64,000 nt of DNA from Erysipelotrichaceae bacterium (GCA_017431225.1 JAFRLM010000018.1:1-64000); one strand, 5' to 3'. Shown: positions 44,642 through 53,108, counted from the first letter of the stretch. Numbers and translations: made by a program. Notes: generated by a model not told the origin, from the letters alone.

Positions 44642-44778
44642 AAAAAGAAAGAGAAAACGCTTTGAAGTAAGCTGTGCTTACGATACCGGACGGTACCTGA
44701 TCCAACTGCCTGCAAAGTGTTTCCGGGGATCAGGCTGCGGCCGCCGCAGGCGCAATGAATGCTTTTCTCTTTCTGTTT
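44642..44778 (-). ncRNA. Structured RNA with terminal inverted repeat, msr-msd-like
   Basis: Read on the minus strand. AGAAAGAGAAAA with its exact complement (44646-44657 / 44763-44774) closes the segment, extended by GC/GC past a bulged C and by AAA/TTT outside. Inside are four hairpins: 44735-44740/44744-44749 (6 bp), 44696-44703/44727-44734 (8 bp, 23-base loop), 44684-44687/44692-44695 (4 bp, tetraloop) and 44667-44672/44676-44681 (6 bp). The paired ends recall a1/a2 of retron RNA. It begins about 10 bases after the stop of the upstream gene. Confidence 0.65.
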
Positions 44779-44788
44779 ATTCCTCAGA

Positions 44789-45322
44789 TCACAGGTATTT
44801 ATGCAATCTGTCGGAAATGTATTCGGTAGTATTCGGATAGTGTTCGACGAAATTCAAAAACGGAATGCCGCGTTTTTCGGCTTCTTCCCGGCTCCAGCGG
44901 TACTCGCGATGCGCGGTCGTTGTCTTCCCGATCAGCATCAGAATGAGTTTCGGGGATCCACCGTCGTAGATGACGATCGAATAATCCATGAACCGGCCTT
45001 CGCCTCCCAGTTCCTTCGGGGAGACGTTTTCCCGCACCTTGTATTGCGGGAATTCGTTTGCCAGCACATTCAGTATACGCTGACGGCTGGTCAGCCCGTC
45101 TTCTGTTTCTTTCAGATACTCGTCCTTTTTCGTTTCTTCCGCTTCTTTCTTCTGAGCTTCCGTCTGGAATTCATCGACGGCTTTCTTCAGTTCGTCCGCG
45201 TGTTCGTTGATCGTGTCTTTCAGAGAATTGAAAAGAGCGGCTGCCTTTTCCTTATTCTCCTCGGTGGCGATCTCTTTCAGGGCTTCAGCGCCTTCTTTGA
45301 GCAGTTTGTCTAACAGTCCCAT
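44789..45322 (-). CDS. Uncharacterised protein upstream of the RT and its RNA
   Basis: 177 residues. Residues 1-80 form charged, probably coiled-coil helices (KLLKEGAEALKEIATEENKEK, DELKKAVDEFQTEAQKKEAEE). The rest looks alpha/beta: RFMDYSIVIYDGGSPKLILMLIGK, then helix, then IPFLNFVEHYPN. The strand-Asp-strand-Lys order faintly recalls the PD-(D/E)XK fold, but the acidic residue before the Lys is missing, so I do not call it a nuclease. A good ribosome-binding site (AGGAGG) precedes the ATG. It shares a transcription direction with the folded RNA and the RT. Confidence 0.65.
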   Translation of the reverse strand: MGLLDKLLKEGAEALKEIATEENKEKAAALFNSLKDTINEHADELKKAVDEFQTEAQKKEAEETKKDEYLKETEDGLTSRQRILNVLANEFPQYKVRENVSPKELGGEGRFMDYSIVIYDGGSPKLILMLIGKTTTAHREYRWSREEAEKRGIPFLNFVEHYPNTTEYISDRLHKYL

Positions 45323-45402
45323 GATATTTCCTCCTGCAAGAATAACAGCTCTCCGGAAACCGGAGACAGAGGATGGATGATGTGGTGGTTCTTCTTTCTT
45401 TT

Positions 45403-45411
45403 ATCATACCA
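45403..45411 (-). promoter_or_regulatory. Extended -10 element upstream of the RT locus
   Basis: Minus strand TGGTATGAT, an extended -10; the -35 region is weak. A CTCCGG/CCGGAG hairpin (45352-45366) lies in the leader. It is the only promoter-like site I see for the 177-residue gene, RNA and RT. Confidence 0.4.
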
Positions 45412-45437
45412 TACTTATACAGAAGGAAACAGACGGA

Positions 45438-47921
45438 TCAGATGTACTTTCCGGTGATACTGTTAGGATTACTGCGGACTTCTTCCGGTGTGCCGCAGGC
45501 GACGATCCTGCCGCCGTCTTCTCCGCCGCCCGGACCCATGTCGATCAGATAATCGGCGCTGCGGATCACATCAAGATCATGTTCGATCACGAGCACGGTA
45601 GCGCCGTTGTCGATCAGCGTACGGAAGACCTGCAGGAGCGTTTCGATATCCTGCGGATGCAGACCGATCGTCGGCTCATCGAAGACGAAGACCGAATCAT
45701 TCTGCTGACGCCCCATTTCGCTGGCAAGTTTCAGACGCTGGGCTTCGCCGCCGGATAAGCTCGGCGTCTCCTCACCCAGTGTCAGGTAACCCAGTCCGAG
45801 ATCACGCAGGATCTCCAGTTTCGGGCGGACAGCGCCGAGGTCCCTGCAGAAACGCACAGCGGTGCTGACATCCATATCCATGACTTCCGGAAGGGAACGG
45901 GTCTCCCCGGCTTTGTTGGTAAAGCGGATCCTTTTCGCCGTTTTGGAATAACGGGAGCCGCGGCATTCCGGACAGGGGATATCTACATCCGGAAGGAACT
46001 GCACGTCTAGTGAGATCTCACCGGTCCCGTCGCAGACCGGGCAGCGCAGGGAACCGGTATTATAGGAGAAGTCGCCGGCTTTATATCCCAGTGCTTTCGC
46101 CTCCTTCGTGCGTCCGTAGATCTTGCGCAGCTCATCGTGCACATTGGCGTAGGTGGCGACGGTCGAGCGGACGTTGATGCCGATCGGAGTCGCGTCGATC
46201 AGTTTGACGTGGTGAATGCCTTCCGCCTCGATGCGGTGGATATGCGCCGGCATCGCTTTGCTGTTGCACAGGGCGTCCAGACCCGGCACAAGACTTTCGA
46301 GGACCATCGTCGTTTTTCCCGAGCCGGAAACACCAGTCACGACGGTCAGCTTATTCTTCGGAATGCGTACATTCAAAGGGTGAACGGTATGGATCTGTTC
46401 TGTTTCGAGAAGGATCTCCCCTTTCGCGAAAAGATCTTCCTTCTTCGCCACATGGACCGGTTCACGCCCGAGATATTTTCCGATCAGGGAGCGCGGATCC
46501 TTTTCGATCTCTTCGACTGTTCCTTCGGCGACGACCTGACCGCCCTCGGCACCGGCCTGCGGACCAAGTTCGATCAGCCAGTCGGATTCCTTCAGGATCT
46601 GGGTATCATGGTCGACCAGGAGCACGGAGTTTCCGTCCCCAACGAGGTCATGCATGACGGCGTTAAGACCGAGGATATTTGCCGGATGCAGTCCGATCGA
46701 GGGTTCATCCAGTACATATAAGACACCGGTCGTGCGGTTGCGGACCGCTCTCGCCAGCTGCATGCGCTGACGCTCACCGGTCGAAAGCGTGGAGGAGGCA
46801 CGGTCCAGGGTCAGGTAGCTGAGACCGAGATCCATCAGCCGTTTGGCGACTTCAAGATACGATTCGCAGATATTCTTCGCCATCTCCCTCATTTCTTCGG
46901 GGAGCGAATCCGGGACTTTCTTTACCCATTCGATCGATTCCTTCAGGCTCATCTGACAGGCCTGGTCCAGCGAGATCCCCATGATCCTGGGGGCTCTGGT
47001 AGCTTCGGACAGACGGGTCCCGTGACATTCCGGACAGACATCTTCCTTTAAGAACTTCTCGACCCGTTTCATGCCCTTTTCGTCCTTGACTTTGCTGAGG
47101 GCGTTCAGGACCGTGGCGGTCGCGCTGTAATAGGTAAAATCCATCTCGGTCGCGATCGGGTTGGACTTGTCTTTGGGACGGTAGAAGATATGCTTCTTGA
47201 CCATCGGTCCGTCATAGACGATCTCTTTTTCCTCATCGGTCAGATCCTTAAAAGGAACGTCTGTACGCACGCCCATTGCCCGGCAGACGTCGGTCATCAG
47301 TGCCCACATCAAGGAATTCCAGGGGGCTACGGCTCCCTCGTCGATCGTAAGATCCTGGTTCGGGATCAGGGTGCTGCGGTCAACGGTGCGCACCATGCCG
47401 GTGCCGCCGCAGCATTTGCAGGCGCCCTGGGAGTTGAAAGCAAGCTCTTCCGCTCCGGGACCGTAAAAGTGTTCCCCGCATTCGGGGCAGACGATCTCCT
47501 GCATCGTCGCGACCGCAAAGCTCGGCTTCTGGTAATGGCCGTTGGGACAGCGGTGGCTGGAAAGACGTGAGAACATTAAACGCAGACTGTTGAGCAGTTC
47601 CGTCCCGGTACCGAAAGTGGAACGGATGCCCGGGACCGAGGGACGCTGATGCAGAGCCAGCGAAGCCGGAACATAAAGGACATCATCGACATCGGCGCGG
47701 GAAGCCTGGGTCATGCGTCTTCTGGTATACGTTGATAAGGATTCAAGGTACCGGCGGGAGCCTTCCGCATAAAGAACACCCAGCGCCAGCGAGGACTTTC
47801 CGGAACCGGATACACCGGCAATGCCGACGATCTTGTTCAGCGGGATGTCCACATCGATATTTTTCAGATTGTGCACGCGGGCGCCGCGCACCAGGATCTT
47901 ATCCGGGGTCTCTTTATTCAT
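45438..47921 (-). CDS. UvrA-like excinuclease ATPase (short UvrA2 form)
   Basis: 827 residues against about 940 for UvrA. Two ABC ATPase modules: Walker A GVSGSGKSS and GVSGSGKTT, signatures STLSTGERQRMQLARAV and SLSGGEAQRLKLAS, Walker B VLYVLDEPSIGLHP and VFVFDEPTIGLHP. Zinc fingers: CPECGEHFYG...CKCCGGTG, and CPVCDGTG...CPECRGSRY. The shorter form with first signature STGE is typical of UvrA paralogues, some of which give resistance to DNA-damaging drugs. Monocistronic. Confidence 0.88.
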   Translation of the reverse strand: MNKETPDKILVRGARVHNLKNIDVDIPLNKIVGIAGVSGSGKSSLALGVLYAEGSRRYLESLSTYTRRRMTQASRADVDDVLYVPASLALHQRPSVPGIRSTFGTGTELLNSLRLMFSRLSSHRCPNGHYQKPSFAVATMQEIVCPECGEHFYGPGAEELAFNSQGACKCCGGTGMVRTVDRSTLIPNQDLTIDEGAVAPWNSLMWALMTDVCRAMGVRTDVPFKDLTDEEKEIVYDGPMVKKHIFYRPKDKSNPIATEMDFTYYSATATVLNALSKVKDEKGMKRVEKFLKEDVCPECHGTRLSEATRAPRIMGISLDQACQMSLKESIEWVKKVPDSLPEEMREMAKNICESYLEVAKRLMDLGLSYLTLDRASSTLSTGERQRMQLARAVRNRTTGVLYVLDEPSIGLHPANILGLNAVMHDLVGDGNSVLLVDHDTQILKESDWLIELGPQAGAEGGQVVAEGTVEEIEKDPRSLIGKYLGREPVHVAKKEDLFAKGEILLETEQIHTVHPLNVRIPKNKLTVVTGVSGSGKTTMVLESLVPGLDALCNSKAMPAHIHRIEAEGIHHVKLIDATPIGINVRSTVATYANVHDELRKIYGRTKEAKALGYKAGDFSYNTGSLRCPVCDGTGEISLDVQFLPDVDIPCPECRGSRYSKTAKRIRFTNKAGETRSLPEVMDMDVSTAVRFCRDLGAVRPKLEILRDLGLGYLTLGEETPSLSGGEAQRLKLASEMGRQQNDSVFVFDEPTIGLHPQDIETLLQVFRTLIDNGATVLVIEHDLDVIRSADYLIDMGPGGGEDGGRIVACGTPEEVRSNPNSITGKYI

Positions 47922-47999
47922 ACGTTCCCTCCTGTCGTGTTCAAAACAATACCCATTTTATCGTTTATTCCGGACACGGACAAGGATGCACCCATAAGA

Positions 48000-48020
48000 A
48001 AAGATCCCTTTCGGGATCTC
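48000..48020 (-). terminator. Terminator of hsp20
   Basis: AGATCCC-GAAA-GGGATCT then TTTCTTATG on the minus strand, 13 bases after the stop. Confidence 0.75.
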
Positions 48021-48031
48021 TTCGTTTCGTG

Positions 48032-48481
48032 TTATTCGATCGAAATGAGCTTCTTTTCCGGAACCTTCTTTTCTTCCTTCTTCGGAATCGTCAAGGTAAG
48101 GACGCCGTTTTCGTACTTCGCTTTGATCTGCTCCTCGGTGATTTCTTCACCGACATAGAAGCTTCTCTGCATCGTACCGGCGTAACGTTCCTGGCGGATC
48201 AGTTTGCCGCTCTTGTCTTTCTCATCTTCATCAAGACCCTTGGCAGCGGTAATAGTCAGATAGCCGTTCTTCAGTTCAATATTCAGTTCGTCCTTCTTGA
48301 AGCCCGGCAGATCGATATTGACCTCGTAATGGCCTTCGTGTTCGCGGACATCTGTCAGCATCATGCGGTTCGAATGCTTACCGTAAAGCTTGTGTTCGGC
48401 CTCGTTGCCGAAACCTCTGAACAGATCGAAATCATTCATCCAGTCATCAAATAAATTCTCATTGAATAATGTAGGTAACAT
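48032..48481 (-). CDS. Small heat-shock protein Hsp20
   Basis: 149 residues with the alpha-crystallin domain: REHEGHYEVNIDLPGFKKDELNIELKNGYLTITA, then RSFYVGEEITEEQIKAKYENGVLTLTIPK, the conserved G-x-L motif. The N-terminal LFDDWMNDFDLFRGFGNE is typical. ATP-independent holdase for unfolded proteins. Controlled by a CIRCE site (HrcA) overlapping a strong promoter; the leader is about 115 bases. Confidence 0.93.
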   Translation of the reverse strand: MLPTLFNENLFDDWMNDFDLFRGFGNEAEHKLYGKHSNRMMLTDVREHEGHYEVNIDLPGFKKDELNIELKNGYLTITAAKGLDEDEKDKSGKLIRQERYAGTMQRSFYVGEEITEEQIKAKYENGVLTLTIPKKEEKKVPEKKLISIE

Positions 48482-48602
48482 AGTTTTTATCCTCCTTTAC
48501 TCTTTTTCATTGTTCCTATGGAACTATGTTTCCGAGCAAGGGACCGGAGGGTTTGGATTCTATATTTCCTGTAGGATCTTCTCTGTTCCTTTGTTCAACT
48601 AT

Positions 48603-48645
48603 GTTATAACTCTTTGTTTTAGCACTGTCAAGTATAGAGTGCTAA
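48603..48645 (-). promoter_or_regulatory. hsp20 promoter with CIRCE operator
   Basis: Promoter TTGACA (48631-48626), 17-base spacer, TATAAC (48608-48603) on the minus strand. The inverted repeat TTAGCACTG-N9-GAGTGCTAA (48619-48645) matches the CIRCE consensus TTAGCACTC-N9-GAGTGCTAA in 17 of 18 bases and covers the -35 box, so HrcA should repress. Confidence 0.92.
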
Positions 48646-48708
48646 TTTTTTTAATTTTTTTTTAAGATCGTTTTGGCCGTGAAAACGATCGTTCCGGGAG
48701 ATAAAAAC

Positions 48709-48744
48709 AGCCGGAAACTTATCGTTTCAGATAAGCCTCCGGCT
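48709..48744 (-). terminator. Terminator of glmS-AKR-cupin operon
   Basis: AGCCGGA / TCCGGCT with inner CTTAT / ATAAG arms, then GTTTTTATC on the minus strand, 18 bases after the cupin stop. Confidence 0.85.
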
Positions 48745-48762
48745 ATTTTCTTTCTTAATGTT

Positions 48763-49125
48763 TCAGATCCACTCAAGCTCTTCAACGGTGTGCTCGTTGA
48801 TGACGTCGCCCGTATTCAGTGTGCTCTTCGGCTCAAGAAGCAGCACATCCGCGGTCTCTTCGGCTTTGGGGCAGTGTTCCACGCCTTTGGGAACGATGAA
48901 GAACTCTCCTTCCTTCACTTCGACATCGCGGTCACGGAACTGGATCGTGATGGCACCGCGGACGACCATGATCAGCTCGTCCTCAGTCTCATGTTTGTGC
49001 CAGGTGAATTCGCCGTTGAACTTGGCAGCCTTGACATAGCAGTCATTGAGGTCGCCGATGATCTTCGGGCTCCAGCAGTCGGAGAACTTCGCGTATTTCT
49101 CCGCAAGATTCACGACTTCGTTCAC
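48763..49125 (-). CDS. Small cupin-domain protein
   Basis: 120 residues forming a single cupin barrel: motif 1 WHKHETEDELIMVVRG (two His and a Glu for a metal) and motif 2 EGEFFIVPKGVEHCPKA. Likely metal-bound; function unknown. It starts 3 bases after the aldo/keto reductase stop and is the last gene of the glmS operon. Confidence 0.85.
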   Translation of the reverse strand: MNEVVNLAEKYAKFSDCWSPKIIGDLNDCYVKAAKFNGEFTWHKHETEDELIMVVRGAITIQFRDRDVEVKEGEFFIVPKGVEHCPKAEETADVLLLEPKSTLNTGDVINEHTVEELEWI

Positions 49126-49128
49126 GAA

Positions 49129-49998
49129 CTAAAACTCCACTGTATCCGGGTCGTGATTTCCGCCCATGTTGCTGAGGCCGTCAAGGGCTGCCATCTCTTC
49201 CGCGGTCAGGATGAAGCCGAAGAGATCGAGATTGGCTTTCATGCGGGATTCATGTACGGATTTCGGGATCGGCAGCACATCATGCTGCAGACAGAAGCGC
49301 AGGCAGACCTGGGCAACACTGACGTTGTGGGCATTGGCGATCTTGTTGATCGTCTTGTCCGAAAAGATCGTTGTCCGGCCTAACGGACTCCAGGCTTCAA
49401 CAAGGATCCCTTTTTCCTTACAGAAGGAAACTGTTTCATACTGCAGCCAGCCGGGATGGAATTCAAGCTGGTCGACCATCGGTTCGATGCGGGCTGTCTC
49501 GTAGAGGTCTTCGATATGGTGCTTCAGGAAATTGCTGACACCGATCGCGCGGACACGTCCGCTGAGATAAAGGTCTTCAAGCGCTCTCCAGGTCTCCTGA
49601 TTGAGTTTCTTCGCCTCTTCCGGAGCGAACTGGCGGGTATTTGCCGGCCAGTGGATCAGATAGAGATCGAGATATTCGAGACCAAGGTTTTCAAGAGTTT
49701 TATCGAAGGCAGCCATCGTTTTATCGTAGCCCCTGTCCGCGTTCCAGAGCTTGCTGGTGATGAAGAGATCGGAGCGCTTCAGCTCTTCCTCCTCTTCCAG
49801 GAACTTCGCGACGGCCTTGCCGACTTCTTTTTCGTTCTTGTACAGGCTGGCCGTATCGATCAGACGATAGCCTGCTTTTAATGCGTGATAGACACTGCGG
49901 TAAGCTTCTCCTCCTTCCTCGAGATAGGTACCGTAGCCGACACAGGGCATCTTTACGCGGTTGCGTAAGACGAACGGTTCTTCTAATGAGCGGATCAT
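49129..49998 (-). CDS. Aldo/keto reductase
   Basis: 289 residues, (beta/alpha)8 barrel. Catalytic tetrad residues visible: Asp and Tyr in LIDTASLYKNE, Lys in LFITSKLWNADRG, His in LYLIHWP; NADPH-binding IPKSVHESRMKANLDLF near the C-terminus. Close to 2,5-diketo-gluconate reductase types. Substrate unknown. ATG overlaps the glmS stop by 4 bases. Confidence 0.92.
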   Translation of the reverse strand: MIRSLEEPFVLRNRVKMPCVGYGTYLEEGGEAYRSVYHALKAGYRLIDTASLYKNEKEVGKAVAKFLEEEEELKRSDLFITSKLWNADRGYDKTMAAFDKTLENLGLEYLDLYLIHWPANTRQFAPEEAKKLNQETWRALEDLYLSGRVRAIGVSNFLKHHIEDLYETARIEPMVDQLEFHPGWLQYETVSFCKEKGILVEAWSPLGRTTIFSDKTINKIANAHNVSVAQVCLRFCLQHDVLPIPKSVHESRMKANLDLFGFILTAEEMAALDGLSNMGGNHDPDTVEF

Positions 49999-51833
49999 TC
50001 GACAGTCACCGATTTCGCGAGGTTGCGCGGTTTATCCGGATTCAGACCCTTGTTGACAGACATGTAGTAACCCAGAAGCTGCAGGGAAGGTACGGTCAGC
50101 AGCGTGGTGAAATGGGAGTCTGTGCGCGGGATATAGATCGTGAAGTCCACTGTGTCTTCGATCGAATAATGACCATAGCTTGTGATCCCGACCAGGTAGC
50201 CGCCGCGGCTCTTGACCTCGATCATGTTGCTGAGGGTCTTTTCATATAATTCATTCTGGGTGGAAACACCGATCACGAGCGTTCCCTTTTCGACCAGGGA
50301 GATCGTGCCATGTTTCAGTTCGCCGGCTGCATAGGCTTCGGAATGGAGAAAGGAGATCTCCTTCATCTTTAAGGAACCTTCAAGACAGGTCGCGTAGTCC
50401 ATGCCTCTGCCGATATAGAAGATATCGCGGTTGTTGGCGAACTTGGCGGCGAACCACTGCAGTCTCTCCTTATCTTCCAGGCTCTTGGAGATCTTCTCCG
50501 GAAGCGCGGAGAGCTCGTCGATATATTTCCCGTACTCTTCTCTGGTGATCTTGCCGCGGACATAGGCAAAGCGGACCGCGAGACAATACACCGCCATCAG
50601 CTGGGCACTGTAGGCTTTGGTGGTCGCGACCGCGATCTCCGGACCGGCAAGGGTATAGAAGACATTGTCCGCTTCTCTGGCGATCGAGGAACCGACGACA
50701 TTGACGATGCCCAGGGTCTTCACGCCCTGACGCTTGGCTTCGCGCAGAGCCGCTAAGGAATCGGCAGTCTCACCGGACTGGGAGATGACGATCACGAGCT
50801 CATTCTCGCTGAGGATCGGATTGCGGTAACGGAATTCGGAAGCCAGTTCGACCCGGACCGGGATACGGGAAAGGTCTTCGATGACGTACTGCGCCGCAAC
50901 GCCGACATGGTAGGCGCTGCCGCAGGCAACGATCGTGATGTGGGCGATCGAACGGATCTCTTCCTCGTCAAGATGGATATCCTTGAGATCGATCTCCTGA
51001 CCGTCACAGACGGAATGCAGGGTATCCTCAACGGCTTTGGGCTGTTCGAAGATCTCCTTCATCATGAAATGCTCGTAGCCGCCCTTTTCCGCCGCTTCCG
51101 CATCCCAGGTGATCTCGGTGATCTCTTTTTCGATCTGTTCGCCGTCGATATTGTAGAAGGTCACGCCACCCTTGGAGAGGCAGGCGAGTTCCATATTGTC
51201 GATATAGTATACGTGACGCGTATGTTTCAGGATCGCCGGTGCGTCACTGGCGGCGAAAGATTCGCCTTCGGTCACGCCGATGATCATCGGAGAATCCTTG
51301 CGGGCAAGATAGATCTCACCCGGACGGTCCTTGAAAAGAACAGCCAGCGCATAGGATCCGCGGATACGCATCATTGCCCGGCGCAGAGCACCGATCGGTG
51401 TCTCGTCGTATTTATGACGGTAGTATTCGATCAGGTTGACCGCGATCTCCGTATCCGTCTGGGAATAGAACGTATAATCATGTCTTTCGAGCTTCGCCCG
51501 GATCTCCTGGTAGTTTTCGATGATGCCGTTATGGACGGCAACGACTTCCGCGTGCAGGGATTCGTGCGGATGCGCGTTGTTTTCCGATGGTTCGCCATGG
51601 GTCGCCCAGCGGGTATGGCCGATACCGCAGTCGCCTTTCAGGCTCTTGCCGTCATTTGTCTTTTCGGCCAGGACTTTCAGACGTCCTTTGGCGCGGACGA
51701 CTTCGATGTCGCCTTCACCGTCACGTACGGCAAGGCCGGCAGAGTCATATCCGCGGTATTCAAGTTTTTCCAGTCCTTCCAGCAGGATCGGGGCAGCCTG
51801 TTTCTGTCCGTTATATGCAACGATTCCGCACAT
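49995..51833 (-). CDS. glmS: Glutamine-fructose-6-phosphate aminotransferase
   Basis: 612 residues from ATG at 51833, set by GGGAGGT 7 bases upstream and by Cys2, which must be the N-terminal nucleophile (MCGIVAYNG). Glutaminase domain to about 240 (GHTRWATHGEPSENNAHPH), then two SIS domains (ACGSAYHVG, SQSGETADSLAAL, EIAVATTKAYSAQ) and the ending PRNLAKSVTVE. Makes glucosamine-6-P for the cell wall. A TATAAT lies at 51866-51861, only about 28 bases before the start, so no room is left for a glmS ribozyme. Confidence 0.96.
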   Translation of the reverse strand: MCGIVAYNGQKQAAPILLEGLEKLEYRGYDSAGLAVRDGEGDIEVVRAKGRLKVLAEKTNDGKSLKGDCGIGHTRWATHGEPSENNAHPHESLHAEVVAVHNGIIENYQEIRAKLERHDYTFYSQTDTEIAVNLIEYYRHKYDETPIGALRRAMMRIRGSYALAVLFKDRPGEIYLARKDSPMIIGVTEGESFAASDAPAILKHTRHVYYIDNMELACLSKGGVTFYNIDGEQIEKEITEITWDAEAAEKGGYEHFMMKEIFEQPKAVEDTLHSVCDGQEIDLKDIHLDEEEIRSIAHITIVACGSAYHVGVAAQYVIEDLSRIPVRVELASEFRYRNPILSENELVIVISQSGETADSLAALREAKRQGVKTLGIVNVVGSSIAREADNVFYTLAGPEIAVATTKAYSAQLMAVYCLAVRFAYVRGKITREEYGKYIDELSALPEKISKSLEDKERLQWFAAKFANNRDIFYIGRGMDYATCLEGSLKMKEISFLHSEAYAAGELKHGTISLVEKGTLVIGVSTQNELYEKTLSNMIEVKSRGGYLVGITSYGHYSIEDTVDFTIYIPRTDSHFTTLLTVPSLQLLGYYMSVNKGLNPDKPRNLAKSVTVE

Positions 51834-52003
51834 AAAGATACCTCCCAAAAATACTTTTTTATTATAACGCGAAAAAAACGCCTGAAAAAAGGTCAACCTA
51901 TACCGGAAAGTAAATTTTTTCTCCCGCATTCTGTGCGCGATAGCCGGCTGTTTTTTGAAAGACGAAACGGAGGAAATCCATTATAATGGTGATGAGGTGA
52001 GCT

Positions 52004-52927
52004 ATGGCAAACTACATCATCATCGCAGGCCTTCCCGGTTCCGGGAAGACGAGTCTTGCGCATCAATTGGAAAAACAATATGAAGCGGCTTTTCTGACGA
52101 GCGACAGTTATAAGCATACCGAGACCAATCAAAACGGCGAGAAGATCATTGTCACCGACTTCGAACAGATGAAGAAGGACGCGGATGAGCTTCTCGAAAA
52201 AGAGACTTCTGTCGTTCTGATGGCCTCGAACCTGACCGAGAAAAGACGGCGTTTCCTTTTAAGGGATATCAGCGGATTCCGTCACAAACGGATCTGTTAT
52301 CTGACTCTCCGCGAGTATTCCGCCTGCATGCAGGAACTCGAAAAACGCGGCTCAACGATCGCCCTGACTCTGCAGGACAGTCTCTACCGTTCCTTTGAGA
52401 CTCCCTATTACTGCGAAGGCTGGGACGAGATCCATCTCGTCTATCCCGACCACAACGAAACTTCCAAAGGAAAGAGCGAAGGCTACTACCGGAATTTCCT
52501 GAACTACGGTCAGGACAACCCCCACCATCTCGAGTCGCTGGGTGAACACCTGAAGATGACCGGCGATAAACTGCTCTCTACCGGTGACCCGGAACTGATC
52601 ACTGCCGGCTATCTGCACGATATCGGAAAACCTTTTGCCCGCACCTATGGGGAACCCGGGGAAGACGGCGTAAGGATCGCCCACTATTTCGGCCATGCCG
52701 GGGTCGGCGCTTATGAATCACTGTTCTTCGATATGGAGGGCCTCGACAAGCTGCGTATCTCCTGGCTGATCAGCCAGCACATGAAACCGCTTGACTGGCG
52801 GCGCAGCGGCTCCAAGAACGGCGCGGAAAAAGCGAAACGCCGCTGGGGCGAGGACTTGTTCTACGAGATCAGGCTCCTTTCCGAAGCCGATGAATCCAGC
52901 AAGATCAAGAGTCCGGGAGTGCTCTGA
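52004..52927 (+). CDS. P-loop kinase and HD-phosphohydrolase fusion
   Basis: 307 residues. N-terminal P-loop kinase domain with GLPGSGKTS (9-17), TSDSYKH at the position of the phosphate-acceptor Asp of polynucleotide-kinase-like folds, and an Arg-rich lid (EKRRRFLLRD). C-terminal HD domain: HHLESLGEH (174-182), LHDIGK (His205, Asp206), HYFGHAGVGA and Asp296 near the end. Kinase plus HD phosphatase recalls HD-Pnk RNA/DNA end-healing enzymes, but those have the HD part first. Substrate unknown. Promoter-like TATAAT 21 bases upstream and GAGGTGAG as ribosome-binding site. Confidence 0.75.
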   Translation: MANYIIIAGLPGSGKTSLAHQLEKQYEAAFLTSDSYKHTETNQNGEKIIVTDFEQMKKDADELLEKETSVVLMASNLTEKRRRFLLRDISGFRHKRICYLTLREYSACMQELEKRGSTIALTLQDSLYRSFETPYYCEGWDEIHLVYPDHNETSKGKSEGYYRNFLNYGQDNPHHLESLGEHLKMTGDKLLSTGDPELITAGYLHDIGKPFARTYGEPGEDGVRIAHYFGHAGVGAYESLFFDMEGLDKLRISWLISQHMKPLDWRRSGSKNGAEKAKRRWGEDLFYEIRLLSEADESSKIKSPGVL

Positions 52928-52937
52928 GGTCAAACAA

Positions 52938-53102
52938 ATGCCAGAGGAAGAGAAGATCGAAGAACTGAGAGAAAAACTCAGAGACTACTACGGGACCGCG
53001 ATGGTCTCCGGTATGCCGATGGCTGTCGTCGATCTCGCGAAGCTCGAGAATATGGACGATGACGAGATCCTTGAGGAAGCGGAGAAGAATCATATCCGAT
53101 AA
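52938..53102 (+). CDS. Small acidic protein, 54 residues
   Basis: Starts at ATG 52938, 10 bases after the kinase-HD stop, with GAGG in the stop region as ribosome-binding site. Mostly helical and charged: MPEEEKIEELREKLRDYYG, then AMVSGMPMAVVDLAKLENMDDDEILEEAEKN. Not recognised. Its tight spacing before a strong terminator suggests a real gene coupled to the kinase-HD enzyme. Confidence 0.65.
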   Translation: MPEEEKIEELREKLRDYYGTAMVSGMPMAVVDLAKLENMDDDEILEEAEKNHIR

Positions 53103-53108
53103 AAAGCG

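Noticed and set aside
48664-48692. Hairpin GATCGTTTT/AAAACGATC between hsp20 and the cupin gene
   Set aside because: A good palindrome, but without a following T run on either useful side and not at a gene end; no role can be assigned.
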